Source: Labia minor
Taxonomy: Eukaryota; Arthropoda; Insecta; Dermaptera; Spongiphoridae
Direction of reading: 5' to 3'
NCBI GenBank assembly: GCA_963082975.1
Contig: OY720349.1
Location: 67,206,501 to 67,270,500 of the forward strand
DNA: 64,000 nt
A model generated the notes under the pieces. It was given only the letters and a program-made list of their open reading frames with translations, was not told the DNA's origin and made no database searches. Position 1 is the stretch's first letter. Each line of letters begins with the position of its first letter. The translations under genes were made by a program, and so were the position numbers. Positions 45,812 to 58,272 of the stretch are shown here, piece after piece.

Positions 45812-46345
45812 CATTTATTTGAAATATTCTCAAATAATTTAATTTAATTGATTTGATTTAATTTATTTTAATATTCTAATTTTTAAAATTATACACAATT
45901 TAATATTTTTTATAAATATAACATCATAAAAGAGAATTTATGAAACATAATAAACATAAAAATAAACTATTTAATAAATTATAATAGAATAATGATATAA
46001 TATATGGCATATATTCAAATAGATTTGGTGAATGAAATCGGTTCAGCATATGAAATTGAGTCTATAACATCATAATTTTTCGGACGGACAGACAGACATG
46101 AAAAATACTAGAGGTCATGAAAAGCGAAGATATGCAAAAAATTTAAAATTTTTGAGTAAGGTGCAGACAAAAACATTATATATATATATATATATAGAGT
46201 TTATATCCTTAATATTTTATTTTATTTTTATTTTCTATTGTCTAGTGCTTTTTATTAATTTAACTATCAATTATAAAATGACATAATTATTATATTATTC
46301 TTTTGTAAATATATGTGTTAAATCTTAGAGTAATAATAAAAAATA

Positions 46346-46407
46346 TGAGCTGTGGCCAGGAACAGAACCGACCGACTATTTGAAATAAATTTATTTCCAA
46401 ACAGCAA

Positions 46408-46438
<31 letters not shown>

Positions 46439-46738
46439 ATCAGAAAAAAAATATTTGTAAAACTTGAATTAAACTAAAAATAAAAAAAAAGATAAATATT
46501 AATATAATTTAGACATTTATTCAATTATTTATTAACTAAATATACCAAATTTTATCAAAATACGTTGAGCCGTTCAAGCTGTACACGTCTAAACGGAGGA
46601 CCAGACGGACAGACATCATGCTAAAAATACTTTTTTCTGTTAAGAAAATGCATGATTCGTGGAGATATGTAAAAATCTTCACATGTGAAATTTGGTGTGA
46701 AAACAATACCTTCCCTTCCCATCGTCGCTCGGTAAAAA
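46346..46738 (-). repeat. Family X copy with a large internal deletion
   Basis: Both ends of family X are present on the minus strand (the CTCGGTAAAAAC side at 46738 and the GAGCTGTGGCCAGG side at 46346). The middle, including the TGACGTCA pair, is lost and replaced by an (AT)n run at 46409-46434. Confidence 0.75.
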
Positions 46739-46849
46739 CATGTATAAATGTTGGGGGAAAAGTACTAGAATTAAATAATATTGGTCGAGGATTGGTAACA
46801 CTTTGATTATAATTATCAAATAAAAAATTAATTAATTTCAATACTTTTA

Positions 46850-47035
46850 CCCGCTAAACTTGTGGTTTCAAGTTTGATCCTCGGGTCAGGGAAAGGAATT
46901 TTTCTCTTTCTGGTGGTCTGGTAGGAGGTTCATCCAGCCTCCGTGATCCAAATCGAGAATCTACTTAAAATAAGAAGAAGCGACCTCTGATCAAGAAAAT
47001 CGAAATAAACGTTAACAGTATCCACTATCAACCAA
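46850..47035 (+). repeat. Possible SINE
   Basis: It contains CCCGCTAAACTTGTGGTTT, a B-box-like GTTTGATCCTC, a GGGTCAGGGAAAGG motif and 'ggaggttcatccagcctccg'. This pattern suggests a tRNA-derived SINE, but only one clear copy is in the window. Confidence 0.35.
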
Positions 47036-47039
47036 ATTG

Positions 47040-47206
47040 ATTTCATAGGATTTTCAAAAGTGAGCGTTTGTTTACTTTTTTCAAATTTTTCCTCGCCTTA
47101 ATATGCACAGTTCAGTTAGGACCAGTTCCTCTTAATTGTGAATTCAAAATTATCTCCCTCTCTTCTTTTATGATATTAAATTTTCATTTAACTTTATGTT
47201 ACTTAA

Positions 47207-47243
<37 letters not shown>

Positions 47244-48011
47244 ACTTCTGGTTAAGTTTGTAGAATCTAATTCTACGAAGAGCTTAGAAGTAATATTCAA
47301 GTAAAATAAGAACAAATTTAACTTTTGTGGTGTTAAGATGAATATTCATCAAATTTATTTTTCTTAATAAATTTCAATTCAATTTCATACATTTATAATA
47401 ATTAATTATCTATAAGATATATAATTATGTGTATAATATATATATATATACAAAAAATAATCTTTTTAAATATTTTATTTATTATTATTTCATAAATATA
47501 ATTAATAATTAATAAGATTTTATTTTTTCATTGAATATTATTATTATTATTAGAGATGATACCGACTCTCTCGATATTATTAAAACACATTACTTAAATA
47601 CAATATTGATCGTATATTATCATTTTTTAAGATTTAATTTTATCTTAAAATAAATAATTATTTTAAGTAATAATCATAGTTCTATTAATTAATTTTAAAC
47701 CATCTCTATCGCCCCTGATCAAAATATTAAATTTAAATATAGAACATAAATATTTATTTGAAATTTGATTTCTTGATTTATCGTTTCAAGTAAATTAATA
47801 TAGTAATAAAATATGTATATTGTAAGGGAGTGTTATTATTTCTTCATTCTATTATATATTAATATGAATGTAATTTTAGAAAATAAACAAATAAATATAA
47901 ATAATAATAAATATTGCACAGCTAAGCATTTTATTTTATAGATATATTTACCAAATATAAGTATTTTTTTCAAACATTTTTTTAATCTGGTTAGTATTTA
48001 TTATATAAATC

Positions 48012-48042
<31 letters not shown>

Positions 48043-49431
48043 AACATATATAAATATTATATACTCTCTATTCTATATGAACAGTTTGGAATAATCCCAG
48101 AAATAATTGATACAAATATTAATAATCCCCTGTAATTTATTTTCGTTTCTCACCCCATGTTTTTCTATTTTTATTTTTTTAATTATTTGAAGTTAATCTA
48201 CTGAGGTTTTTTAAAAATATGAATAAAAATACGTAAAATTATTATTTTATTATTTAATTAAAATTTGGTTAAACATGTCATGCAGATATTATTAATTTAG
48301 GTGTAAATAATATTAAAAATTAATTGAATATCAATATTGAAAAATAGATATAAAAATAAAAAATAATTGAAGGTTGGTATACGGCCTACCTAACAATAAG
48401 CATTTCTTCTTTTACATTTATTTTACAATACTTTTTCTATTTACTTCCGAGAGTTTACTAGAAATCAATTATTTAACCTCAAAAATATGTAAGTTAGCTT
48501 GTAGAGATTCGATCCCCTGAAACACAACTTAAAGCACTCTTGTGATACGATCCTGGTCTTAATATATATATATATATATATATTTAAATATTTAATCATT
48601 TATAATTTAATGAAGGAAAAATTTTAAATTAAAATTCAATAAAAAGTTTATTAATTGAAAATCAATATAAATTCAAGTGACATATAATTGTTCAAATCTA
48701 ACAAAAATCATGTTCAGTGCAAAACTAGAGACAATTTATCAGTACAATTTTAAATAACTGTTTAAATAAAATGGAAATTGTACGAACAGACAGGCAAATT
48801 AACTCATCAAGGTGGATGGATGGCAGCAACTTCAGAATGTAATTGGCTAAACAAAAGCAATTTCCATTCTATAATAACTACTAGTTAAAATTCCTATTTT
48901 ATTAGAATATCCTCTTTTATTATATTAAATTAAATTTATAAATAAGGGATATAAAGAAAGAGTGAGAGAGAGATGGAGAGAGAGTGAGACATAGCAGATC
49001 ATATTTTCTATTTGTTTTATATTTCAATAAAGAAGAGACCTTTCAAAAAAATCTATAAAATAAAATATAATAAATTATGATTATGAGAAAATTAAATTTG
49101 TTTAAAATAATATTAAATTATATTTTCACTACAAACAAAAATTAGGTATTAACGTCAAAAGTTCAATAAATTAATAAGAACATTGGATTTTTATTTTAAA
49201 TTTGAAATGAATCATTAATCAATTGAATATAAAAAAATTAATATAAATATTTGTAATAATTAATAATTAATATAATAATATAGATTATTCTGCCTTAAAT
49301 TAAAAATAATATCTGAAAGTCATCAATTAGAGAACCTGGATAAATATCCCCAAATGGGCTTACCATGAAACTATTGGGAATAATGAGACCATTTTTCAAA
49401 TTTTCTATTTTATAAACTATTGTATTATCTT
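47040..49431. other. Gene-free AT-rich stretch with microsatellites
   Basis: (AT)n runs occur at about 47210-47240, 48013-48033 and 48561-48582, and a (GA)-rich run lies at 48960-48990. No gene or bounded transposon was recognised. Confidence 0.55.
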
Positions 49432-49960
49432 TTTACCGGCCGACGATAGTAAGGGAGTTATTGTTTTCACACAAAATTTCACATGTGGAGATTTTTACAT
49501 ATCTCCACGAATCATGCATTTTCTTAACAGAAAAGAGTATTTTTAGCATGATTTCTGTCCGTCCGTCCGTCCGTATAAATGTGTACAGCCTGAAAGGCTC
49601 AACGGATTTTGATGAAATTTGGTATATTTACTTAATACTTCATGTATGATGGATGGATCAACTTTTGGTGCAAATCCGGAAACCGGAAAAGGTAGTATTA
49701 GCGATCGATGATAGGAAGGGAAGGGTTATTTTCACAACAAATTTCACATGAGGAGATTTTTTTATATATCACCACGAATCATGCACTTTGTATTGGTTTT
49801 ATTCTCGAGAAAAATCATTTTTATTAGTTTTTTCTTGATTTAAAATTATATGACGTCATCCAGCCATTCATGACGTCACATCCTGGTCTTGCATATATAT
49901 TATAAATAAAATAAAATTAAAAATGTTTATGTTATATTTATGTTATATCCATGTTTTTTT
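49432..49960 (+). mobile_element. Family X copy, right end shortened
   Basis: It begins ACCGGCCGACGATAG and keeps both 85-bp modules and the TGACGTCA pair at 49851 and 49871. It ends, like the copy at 25524, before the last 130 bp of the full element. Confidence 0.75.
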
Positions 49961-50029
49961 TTTTAATATAATGAGTTTAACTTGTTGGTATTTTGAAGAA
50001 TTCAAATACGAAAAATCAATAAAAGTTAA

Positions 50030-50197
50030 AAATATATATTTTGTCTGCACATTGACATTGGTTAGAATTTAATAACTTTTGCATATCTTCACGTTTCATG
50101 TGAGCTCTAGAATCCAAAAGTGACTTCATAATTTTTCATATCTGTCTGTCTGTCCGGAAAATTGTATCGTTATAAACTCAAATTACTATGAAATTTT
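50030..50197 (+). mobile_element. Helitron 5'-end remnant (subfamily Y)
   Basis: It includes TTTGTCTGCACATTGACATT, GCATATCTTCACGTTTCATG, GAGCTCTAGAATCC and a CTGTCTGTCTGTCCGG run. The TC start is lost. A LINE-C tail on the opposite strand follows directly. Confidence 0.55.
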
Positions 50198-50575
50198 ATC
50201 TATCTATCCCTGTGGCTTTACGTAATTCGAAAGTTTCTTCAATTTCCTTTGATAATAATTTTGACGTGATAAGCCTCTTTAGTGTAGGATAACAAGCGTT
50301 ACCCAATTGGAACTTGGATTTAAATTCTTGAATATTATAATTCCTTATGATTTCAGAACCTAAGTTTTAAATTTTTCTATGGTTTTATATGTTAAAATTT
50401 TGGGTGTTCATACTATTCCTCTCTGCAACTAAATATTTGGTCTTACCATTTTTAATTTCAAGCATTTATACCCTTTTCCTGCCTCGATTAATTTTTCTAC
50501 GCCATCTTTAATTTCAATTACCGAATAATCTATTATATTTAAGTCGTCTGTGTAATCAAATATGTACTTGAACAT
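50198..50575 (-). pseudogene. LINE-C fragment containing the RT active-site motif
   Basis: The minus-strand frame reads FDYTDDLNIIDYSVIEIKDG, then EKLIEAGKGYKCLKLKMV. The YTDD is the catalytic double-Asp motif of the reverse transcriptase. Later blocks are broken by stops. The right part (LSRQNYYQRKLKKLSNYVK) joins the very 3' end of the LINE after an internal deletion of the YGCEAW-to-DRDTWR region. Confidence 0.7.
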
Positions 50576-50693
50576 TTTTGTTTAATAGGATTCCGTTTGA
50601 GATTACAATGCAATATTATCATCATAATATTTTTATATTTTTATTTTTATATTTAATAGGATATAAATTAATAATAATCAATAACCGTAGAAA

Positions 50694-50965
50694 TCTATAT
50701 ATATATAAAAAGGTTTTTGTCTGCACATTGCTCAGAATTTAAAATTTTTTGCATATCTTCGCGTTTCATGATCTCTAGAATCCAAAAGTGATTTTAGAAT
50801 TTTTCATGTCTGTCTGACTGTCTATCTGTCCGGAAAATAAGGATGTTATAGACTCAAAATTGACTGAACCGATTTCTATGAAATTATATCACAATATTCT
50901 TATATACCTCTATAGTAACGTAGGCTATAAATTTTATTAATATCTAATCAATAACCGCAGAAATT
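50694..50965 (+). mobile_element. Helitron 5' end (subfamily Y)
   Basis: It has A then TCTATATATATATAAAAAGG, TTTTTGTCTGCACATTGCTC, GCATATCTTCGCGTTTCATG, a CTGTCTGACTGTCTATC run and ACTGAACCGATTTCTATG. It is the best-preserved Y start in the window. A matching 3' end was not found before the next Helitron start. Confidence 0.65.
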
Positions 50966-51884
50966 AATTTTTAAATTTTATATAATTGTCCGTGTTGTTC
51001 ATTCAAGAGCATCTCGCGGCTCACTGGCCCTGGCGGAATCATTTTAAACAATGAATTATCATAGCGATTCCCAATCAAAGAATTATAATTATATTTCACT
51101 TTTTATTTTAAATTCTAATATTCAAATATCAATTCAATTAAATCATTTATTCTAAAAGTTCTCATTTTAATTAATTTAATAGAATATTAAGATCATATTT
51201 AACTTAATTTCTATTTATTCTTTCTATATATTTGAATATTTCTTCTTTTCTATTTGAAAGTGAAAGGTTAAAAAACAGAATATATGTATTATTTTTAATA
51301 TTTTATGAATACAAAAATATTTTCAAAACGTCAATTAAAATGACTAAATTATATTTATTTTTGTTTGAATTATTAATTACAACTATATTTTAAGTGCAAA
51401 AATGATTTCTTGGTTATATAAAATTAAAATATGATTTTTTAGACAAATGATATAAACGAGATGTTTTAAATTTATGGCTTTTATATATTAAGTATTTTTT
51501 AAAATTTGCTTTAAATCAAAAATATTGTATTCTATTATATTTTTTTATTAATAGGCTTCTTTTTTATTTTTAATTTTTAATTAATTCTCTTTTTTGATAT
51601 GATATTAATAAAAAATAATATTAAATTGTATATAAATTTAAAAATTAGAATATATTTAATTTTTTTTAAATTTTAACACATGTAATCAATCATATGCATT
51701 AAAATTTTGAAAATCAACTTGGTATTAAATTCAGAAAAAAATACTGATATATAGAATATATAGACTATTCAAATATAATTTAAAACTCTTTCTCTCCTTC
51801 TATTTTAAATTTAAAAAAACGGAGTTTCAAGAAATTAAGATGTCTTATTCAACATGGATGGGTAAATGAATTGGGCTGGAAGAG
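50966..51884. other. Gene-free AT-rich stretch
   Basis: A short less AT-rich patch near 51005-51040 (containing 'catctcgcggctcactggcc') stands out but matches nothing I know. Confidence 0.5.
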
Positions 51885-52265
51885 GAGGCAAATAATAATT
51901 TTCTTCTAATTCAGATTTAGGACAAATCTGACAACATTATATCAAATCTCGCTAAGAACATTCAATATTTCTGTACACAAATTATTCAGAATCTTGGCAA
52001 AGCGTATGACTCACAATCAGTTTAAATTGAAATTTATATAAATTAACAAAGTGAAAATTTTTATTTGTTTAAATTTCATTATAATGAATCAAAAAAATTA
52101 AATATATGGTTCATATGATTAAGAGAAGCAAGAAACTTGAGAGAAAATAAGTGTTGGATGGAGGTCGGACATGACAGAAACTGTAAGCGAAATCTTCATG
52201 TTGCGACTAATAATTTTCAAATCCCCTAGCACCACAGAATTAGATAAGTTTCTTTTAAGGGAGGA
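51885..52265 (+). pseudogene. LINE-C relic, strongly decayed
   Basis: FRTNLTTLYQISLRTFNISV, then HKLFRILAKRMTHNQ, parallels the FRPNRPT...FNISVH.LFVDFSK segment at 55165-55280, i.e. the RT region around the first catalytic Asp. After a gap the tail at about 52150-52260 resembles the 3' end of the same LINE. Confidence 0.5.
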
Positions 52266-52269
52266 AAGT

Positions 52270-53740
52270 AACTATAATCTAAAAAAAATAGTAAATGAAC
52301 GTAATAATAACAAAACAAATAAATCAATTAATTTAAATTAATACTATTAATGAATGTATATAATGTTAATTTATCTATAGTTTTATAACGATAATTACGT
52401 TAATTGTCTCAAGTCTCTAACTTTGCATTTTTTCAAATTTGTATTTAGCAATACTTAATGGTATAACATTTAAGAATTACGAATTTTTCTATTTCTTATA
52501 TTCAAATTTAAATTCAGCAAAGAAATTCTATTTAACTGAAATATTTTATAAATTAACTGATCAGATGGTTATTTGTGTGTAATTATAAAAAAGATAACAT
52601 GAAAAGATATATACAATAGAATATAGTTCAATAGCTCTTGCTTGAAATCAAAATAAGAAAAACAAGTAAATATATTGAGAGTTGTCTCGAGATATATACA
52701 ATAGAATATAGAATACGAGTAATATATAATATATATATAACGTAACGCCTACGCTGTTTAGCTAATAGAAGCTTCCGAGCCTTAAAATTATTTCCAAATT
52801 TATAATTCATTCATTCTAATAAAATATCTGCCTTTATAATCAGTTGTATTTTTTTTAATGCAGATTAAAAATACTTTGCAACTCTTGTTAATCAATGTAT
52901 CACATATTAATTTTTCGTTATTATTACTTTTAATGAAATAATAATATTTAGATATAATAATATTTCAAAGACACATAATAAAATTCTTGTTTAATAAATG
53001 AAAGTATTAAAAACTGACCTTTTCTATTATCTATTTATAATTAAAAGAGAATGTTAAAATGATTTCTATTTAAATTTCAATTGATTTTTGATTTTGATAA
53101 TCATGTAGAATTCTCAGAAAATAATTGATATTGAAAGAATAAATATTTATCAGAATTTATCATTTTTTTAGATAAATTAAACAGTAAATTACAAGATAAA
53201 AGAAAAAAATAAAATAAATTAACCCTGCCGTTTGGGCGTCTCTAGAATAAATGTCACTTCAAATTGAAAATAAAAAAATTATATTTACTTAAATGAATAA
53301 TAATATACAAATATATATTAAAAAATAGAATATTAATAATAAATAGAAATATATATATATAGGGTGCGATATATAATATATCCTATTATATTAAATGACA
53401 TGAGAAAAATGAAATAGAAAAGAGATTAATTAGAAGAAAAGAAGATATATACATTTTCAAATTTTAATAAAATGTGTAAATAATTTTAAATTAAATTTTG
53501 AGTAATGTGCAGATATATCACGTTAAATATATATATGTATATATTAATAAATAAAATATCATTCATAATATGAATATGAAATAAAAAACAAATATGATAT
53601 TTTTCTATTAAAATAATTATTAAAAAAAATAATTTGAGACTTTATTACAATGATGGTAGAGGTGATGTTAATTGATCGCTTTATATTGGTGAATTATGAT
53701 AATTTCAATAGAAAATACACTTACGCTTTTGATATAGTAG
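52270..53740. other. Gene-free AT-rich stretch
   Basis: No recognisable gene. A short Y-type phrase (GAGTAATGTGCAG on the plus strand) lies at about 53500-53515. Confidence 0.5.
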
Positions 53741-53745
53741 AGAGA

Positions 53746-53880
53746 GAGAGAGAGCGTCATCGCCGCCCGCCTGGTTTGAGTTGGCATGGGCACTCACACA
53801 ACGAAATCGACTGACTGACTGACTGAGCGAGCGTTCACTCGACTAGGAGCCCCTGGCATTTAGGCAACCGGCAATACAAG
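53746..53880. other. Isolated GC-rich patch
   Basis: The stretch holds several CpG-containing motifs (CGTCATCGCCGCCCGCC), a (GACT)n run and GAGCGAGCG. It differs sharply from the surrounding DNA. No open frame of note crosses it. A promoter or first exon of a gene outside the window is possible but unproven. Confidence 0.35.
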
Positions 53881-53889
53881 CCACCCAAT

Positions 53890-54865
53890 TTAAACTTGAA
53901 ATATTTAAATAGTATACTCTATTATTAATTATTAATCGTATTAATTCTGCATCTAATATTTACATAAAAATTTTAAAATAAATTTATATATTTGAATTTT
54001 CTAATATAAGAAACGAATGGTTATCAATTTTAATGGAATTTAGAAAAAAAATAAACAAATAAAAATTTTAAAAGAAACTATTGGAAAATAAAATATGATT
54101 TATAGTATAATATCAAGATAATATCAAGATGAGATAGATATATCATATATATTAGGTTTTTTTGGAATATTGTTTTGATATTTTTATAAATGGGTTTAAA
54201 TAGAATTAATAAAAATAGAAAAGTAAAGAGCTATCAAAAGATGATTTAATACGAGATAAAAAAAAGAAAATTTAAACAAAATTTATACAAAATTGATTAA
54301 GGTACCTTAAGTCTATACCAGTCTATGACAGTAGGTATAGATGATTATTAAGAATAAGTAAATTTGAAAATTTACTTTATTTATAAGTTAATTAGTGTTT
54401 CATATTTTGTCTCTTTAAATGACAGTGGGGTAAAAAAGATCATCCACCCCCTTTTGTATTGAATGAGGTGTGTGATTCTATCTATCCGATCATAAGATTT
54501 AAAGTTTTTAACAAAATTTTCACTGATAACATTTTGTTGAAATAAGAAGACTTTTTGGATTAATACTATATTTTTGTGAATTTAGCAAATTTATGAAATT
54601 TATTTGTTTTCAACTGCTTTTAGCTTCATTGGTCCTTTAGCGAATGAGCTGCATTTGTCAAAAGTTGATAGAAAACTACGAATTTTGAATAATGCCCGTA
54701 TACAAAATTTCATTATTCTAGCTCAAACCGTTTTTGCGTAATCTTGTCTACACACACTGAGAGAAACATTATTCTCAACCTTATTGAAAATGACTCAGAG
54801 ACCTTCACCTTCAAGACGTATAACATCATCAAAATCTCGCCATCGAAAATCTTCATGATCACATC
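53890..54865. other. Gene-free stretch
   Basis: No gene was recognised. Around 54540-54840 the sequence is somewhat less repetitive and ends with 'cacctcattaaaa'-like unique DNA just before a Helitron start. Confidence 0.45.
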
Positions 54866-54870
54866 TCTCA

Positions 54871-56293
54871 TCTATATATATAAAAAAAGGTTTTTGTCTG
54901 CATATTGCTCAAAATTTAAAATTTTTTGCATATTGCAATTATGTTAATTTTATCTTATAAATTGTCTCAAGTCTCTATTTTTGCATTTTCTCAAATTTCA
55001 TTATAATTAAAAATATTCAATAATAATCTAGCAATGAAAATAAAATATCAAAACGAAATGATCAGGAAATATTATACTATACTTCACTATTATAACATAT
55101 ACAATACTTAAGAATCATAGGCGGAGGATATATTAGGAGATATCATTGCGGGTTCAGGCCAAATCGACCAACATTAATTAAGATATTTTCATTATGACTG
55201 ATATTAGAAAAAAACCGCGAATTCAATATTTCTGTTCACTAATTATTTGTAGACTTTAGTAAAACAAACACATGACTCAATATAGATCAGCATAAACCTT
55301 TTCAAATTTTGATCTTCAAAGTTGTCTTGAAGGTAGTAAAAAAGAGAGTAAGATGCGGAAATCAATTGTAAAATATTAGGTTACCCAGAAGACTTAAATA
55401 TAATAGGAGATTCGGCAATTGCAATTACAGATAATGGAGGTTTGAAATTAAAGTGATAAGAAAAAATATTTAGTAACAAAGAGGAAGAGTATTAATATAC
55501 AAAATCTTAATATATAAAATGTAGAATTTGAATATGTAGAAAAATTGAATGTAATCACGAAGGATAATAATATTTGAGAAGAATTTAAATCGGGGTTGCA
55601 ATCGGGAAACGCCTGTTATCTTTCAATAAAGAGGTTTATCTCATCAAAATTATTATCAAATTATTATTATTTTGTCTGTGGTATTATATGGGTGTGAGGC
55701 ATGATCTATGACCTTAGGAGATGAGAGTAGATTCAGAGAATAGGATTCTTCCCAGCATTTATTGGCCAAAGAAAGATGAGGTCACCGGGGAATGGCGGAG
55801 ACTGCATAACGAGAAATTGCATGACCTCTCTGCATCTTCAGAAATAATAGAGTTATAAAAGGGAAAAAGCTGCGATAGGCAGGGCACGTGGCTCGAATGG
55901 GAGAGGAAAACGATATTGGTAGGGAAATCGTCCGCCTGGAAAACCAAGGACGCGTAGGAAGCGTCGTAAGAGAGATGGGTCAGGGGCTCTGGGCTCAGGA
56001 TAGGGACACTTGGAGAAATGTGGTTGTTGCGGCCAAGAACTTTCGAGTACCTTTGAGCCACATAGATAGATAGATATAACATATACAATAAAAATATATT
56101 TAATTAATTTACTTATTAAATTAAAATATATTTTAAATAATCACACAAAAAGAAATGAATAATATACTCATTGAAACAAAATGGATGAAAACCTTTTACT
56201 ACTTTCAACCAAATACTATGTACTACTCGGGGGTACAGGGGGCGGAGCACCCGTTCAGGTGTGAAGAGCGCCGAAGGCGCTCTGAGCAGCTAG
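54871..56293 (+). mobile_element. Non-autonomous Helitron carrying a LINE-C relic
   Basis: It starts TCTATATATATAAAAAAAGG after A, followed by TTTTTGTCTGCATATTGCTC. It ends with a GGGGGCGGAGCACCC near-palindrome, a GAGCGCCGAAGGCGCTC hairpin and GAGCAGCTAG before T. Length is 1423 bp. It has no Rep or helicase sequence. About two thirds of it is LINE-C (55130-56085). Its last 200 bp align with those of the Helitron at 34519-36308. Confidence 0.8.
55130..56085 (+). pseudogene. LINE-C relic (RT start to C-terminus)
   Basis: It is the longest LINE-C copy here. It includes FRPNRPTLIKIFS, EFNISVH then FVDFSKTNT (the first RT catalytic Asp region), VVLYGCEA, a stop, SMTLGDESRF, an AGHVARMGEENDIGREIVRL segment, VVREMGQGLWAQDRDTWRN and VVVAAKNFRVP. 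Numerous stops and frameshifts are scattered through it, and the catalytic DD region is lost. It ends with a (GATA)n-like tail. Confidence 0.75.
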
Positions 56294-56295
56294 TA

Positions 56296-56516
56296 TTTAT
56301 ATATGCCCTTCTTGTTTCCAAATCTGGGAAAGATTTGAATCGAACAATGAAATTATCTTACAAACAAATCTATTTTGATATTCTCGAGAATAAAATTGGA
56401 GAAACGTTTGATAAAGTGATTAAAACTCAAAGAAGACTACGTTGAAAAATAAAATAATTTTTTATCAAAAAACCCATGTTTCATTCAAAAAGTCACGAAC
56501 TTATTGACCTGTCCTC

Positions 56517-56520
<4 letters not shown>
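56296..56520 (+). pseudogene. Mariner 3'-end relic
   Basis: The frame to 56445 ends ETFDKVIKTQRRLR-stop and is followed by AAAAATAAAATAATTTTTTA and AAAGTCACGAACTTATTGAC. This is the layout of a mariner gene end plus terminal repeat, like 22080-22300 in the other orientation. The rest of the element is absent; it was probably cut off where the Helitron ends. Confidence 0.5.
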
Positions 56521-56555
<35 letters not shown>

Positions 56556-58264
56556 GGTTCATCATTCATACACTCGGTGTTTGAATGAACAATTCAAGTA
56601 AATATTTAAACACAAATATACTAATGATTTAAATAAAGTTTATACGCTTTCTAAATATTCATATGAAAATTATTAAATTGTTTAGAAAATTAATTATATT
56701 TATAAAAAAAAATTAAATAGAAAACAACCAGAATATTTTTTTATATTTTTATATTTAAAAAAAATTAGCAAAATTTTTTTTAACACAAATATTTTTGTTT
56801 TATTCAAGTAAATATATATATATCTATATATTCGTAGGATGGCGAGGGTTAGAATGAAAACAACGAAGGTAAATTAGTTTGCCAGGCTGGGGTCGTTTTC
56901 CTCTTGATTTAACTTGTGTAATTAGCCCCTCTCTTGCTAGCGTCACTGAATTTCTTATGTCCCCATTCTCTTATTCTTACCCCTATAAAGAAAACTCTAG
57001 GGAAACCAACTCACGAAATGATTCACTAGATAACAGATAGAATGGTATAATTATTTCATTTCATTTTAATAATAATCGATTACATTTCAATAATTCAGGA
57101 AATTTTCGTTTGTAGAGGGTGAAGAGTTCTAATATTGAGGGGGTGGTAGTCAATTATATCTTATAATTCCATTTAAATTGTGCAGACTAATTAATTTCTT
57201 CAATTATAATATCGAAATGGAGGTGATTAAAAACATTTCGTTATGATTATATTGAAGGAAAGATCAATTAAATATTTTTACTTTATTATTATGATAAAAT
57301 TACACCAGATGGCTCTTTTAAATTTTTATTATAAAATTTTACAAAAGTAAAAATATGTATTTTTGTCAACAATCTTGAGTTTTAATTTATCTCTCTTCTT
57401 TCTGTGCATCTCTGATCGAACAAAAATGTCATTATTTTTCTATTGTTTATATTTTTAAAAAGTACATTTATTATATATAATTACAAAAATGTGAGTGACT
57501 TTTTAGAGGTAAGTTTCTTTTATGATTAATTAATGTTGATAATACCTATAAAAAGTTAATTCTCAGGGGAAAAAGAAAAAAGAAACGTTCATTAAAAAAG
57601 AGTCAAAATATATAAGAACAAAGAGAAAATAACCGAATCACCTGACTGCCACCTTTCCTTCGATATTTCGAATTTTAATAATGAACATGTTTTTTTAGCC
57701 CCGTCATTCATTCTTTAAGATTCTAAGAACGAGTGAAAGAAAGGATAAGGATGGGGTAGGGTGGAAAGTGTAGGAGAATAATATTAAACTCATATACCAT
57801 AATGTTATGAGCCCAACTACTCCCAAAGGTGATGAATTCTTCGAAATTTATTTCTTTTTAATTTTTAAGCTTAAAAAGGTTTTATATCTTTTTTATATCA
57901 TATGTCCTTTAGGAGACTAAATAGAAATTAATAATGAACTTTTGATTGATTTTATAACATCAGTAAAATAAATATAAATAATCTTCTTCTACTTATATAT
58001 TGTTAAAAAGTGGTTTTTATCTATACATTGCTCAGTAATTAAAATTTTGAAAGAAATTAAAATTTAAAATCAAAATCCCAAAAATTAATTGTTAAAAGTT
58101 CATATAGGAAGCAGAAAATATTTAATTATTTATTAAAATGATTAAATTTAATTAACTTTATTTTTGCTTTTATTTTAATTACACAATTATTAAGACGTTA
58201 TAATTTACTTAAAGTCATGTGGGTCAAAAATATGAAAACAAAATAATTATAATAATAAGTAATA
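56521..58264. other. Gene-free stretch with microsatellite
   Basis: A (GT)n(AT)n run lies at 56517-56555. A weak Y-type Helitron phrase (TTTTATCTATACATTGCTCAG) lies at 58013-58033. Patches of mixed composition at 56860-57010 and 57640-57780 have no recognisable coding content. Confidence 0.5.
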
Positions 58265-58272
58265 TAAATAAT

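Larger units (their letters stand above)
44388..46198 (-). mobile_element. Putative Helitron carrying the U6 gene
   Basis: The 3' end at 44388 reads, on the minus strand, TTTTCAACCAAATACATACT, GGCAGAGCCCCCTG, a GAGGGCCGAGGGCGGTC hairpin and GAGTGGCTAC before T. It matches the other Helitron 3' ends with CTAG decayed to CTAC. The 5' end at 46198 reads TCTATATATATATATA, then TTTTGTCTGCACCTTACTCA and GCATATCTTCGC, the Y start. The base before it is C rather than the expected A. The two ends share orientation and are 1811 bp apart, similar to the other Helitrons, but they could belong to different copies. Confidence 0.5.
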
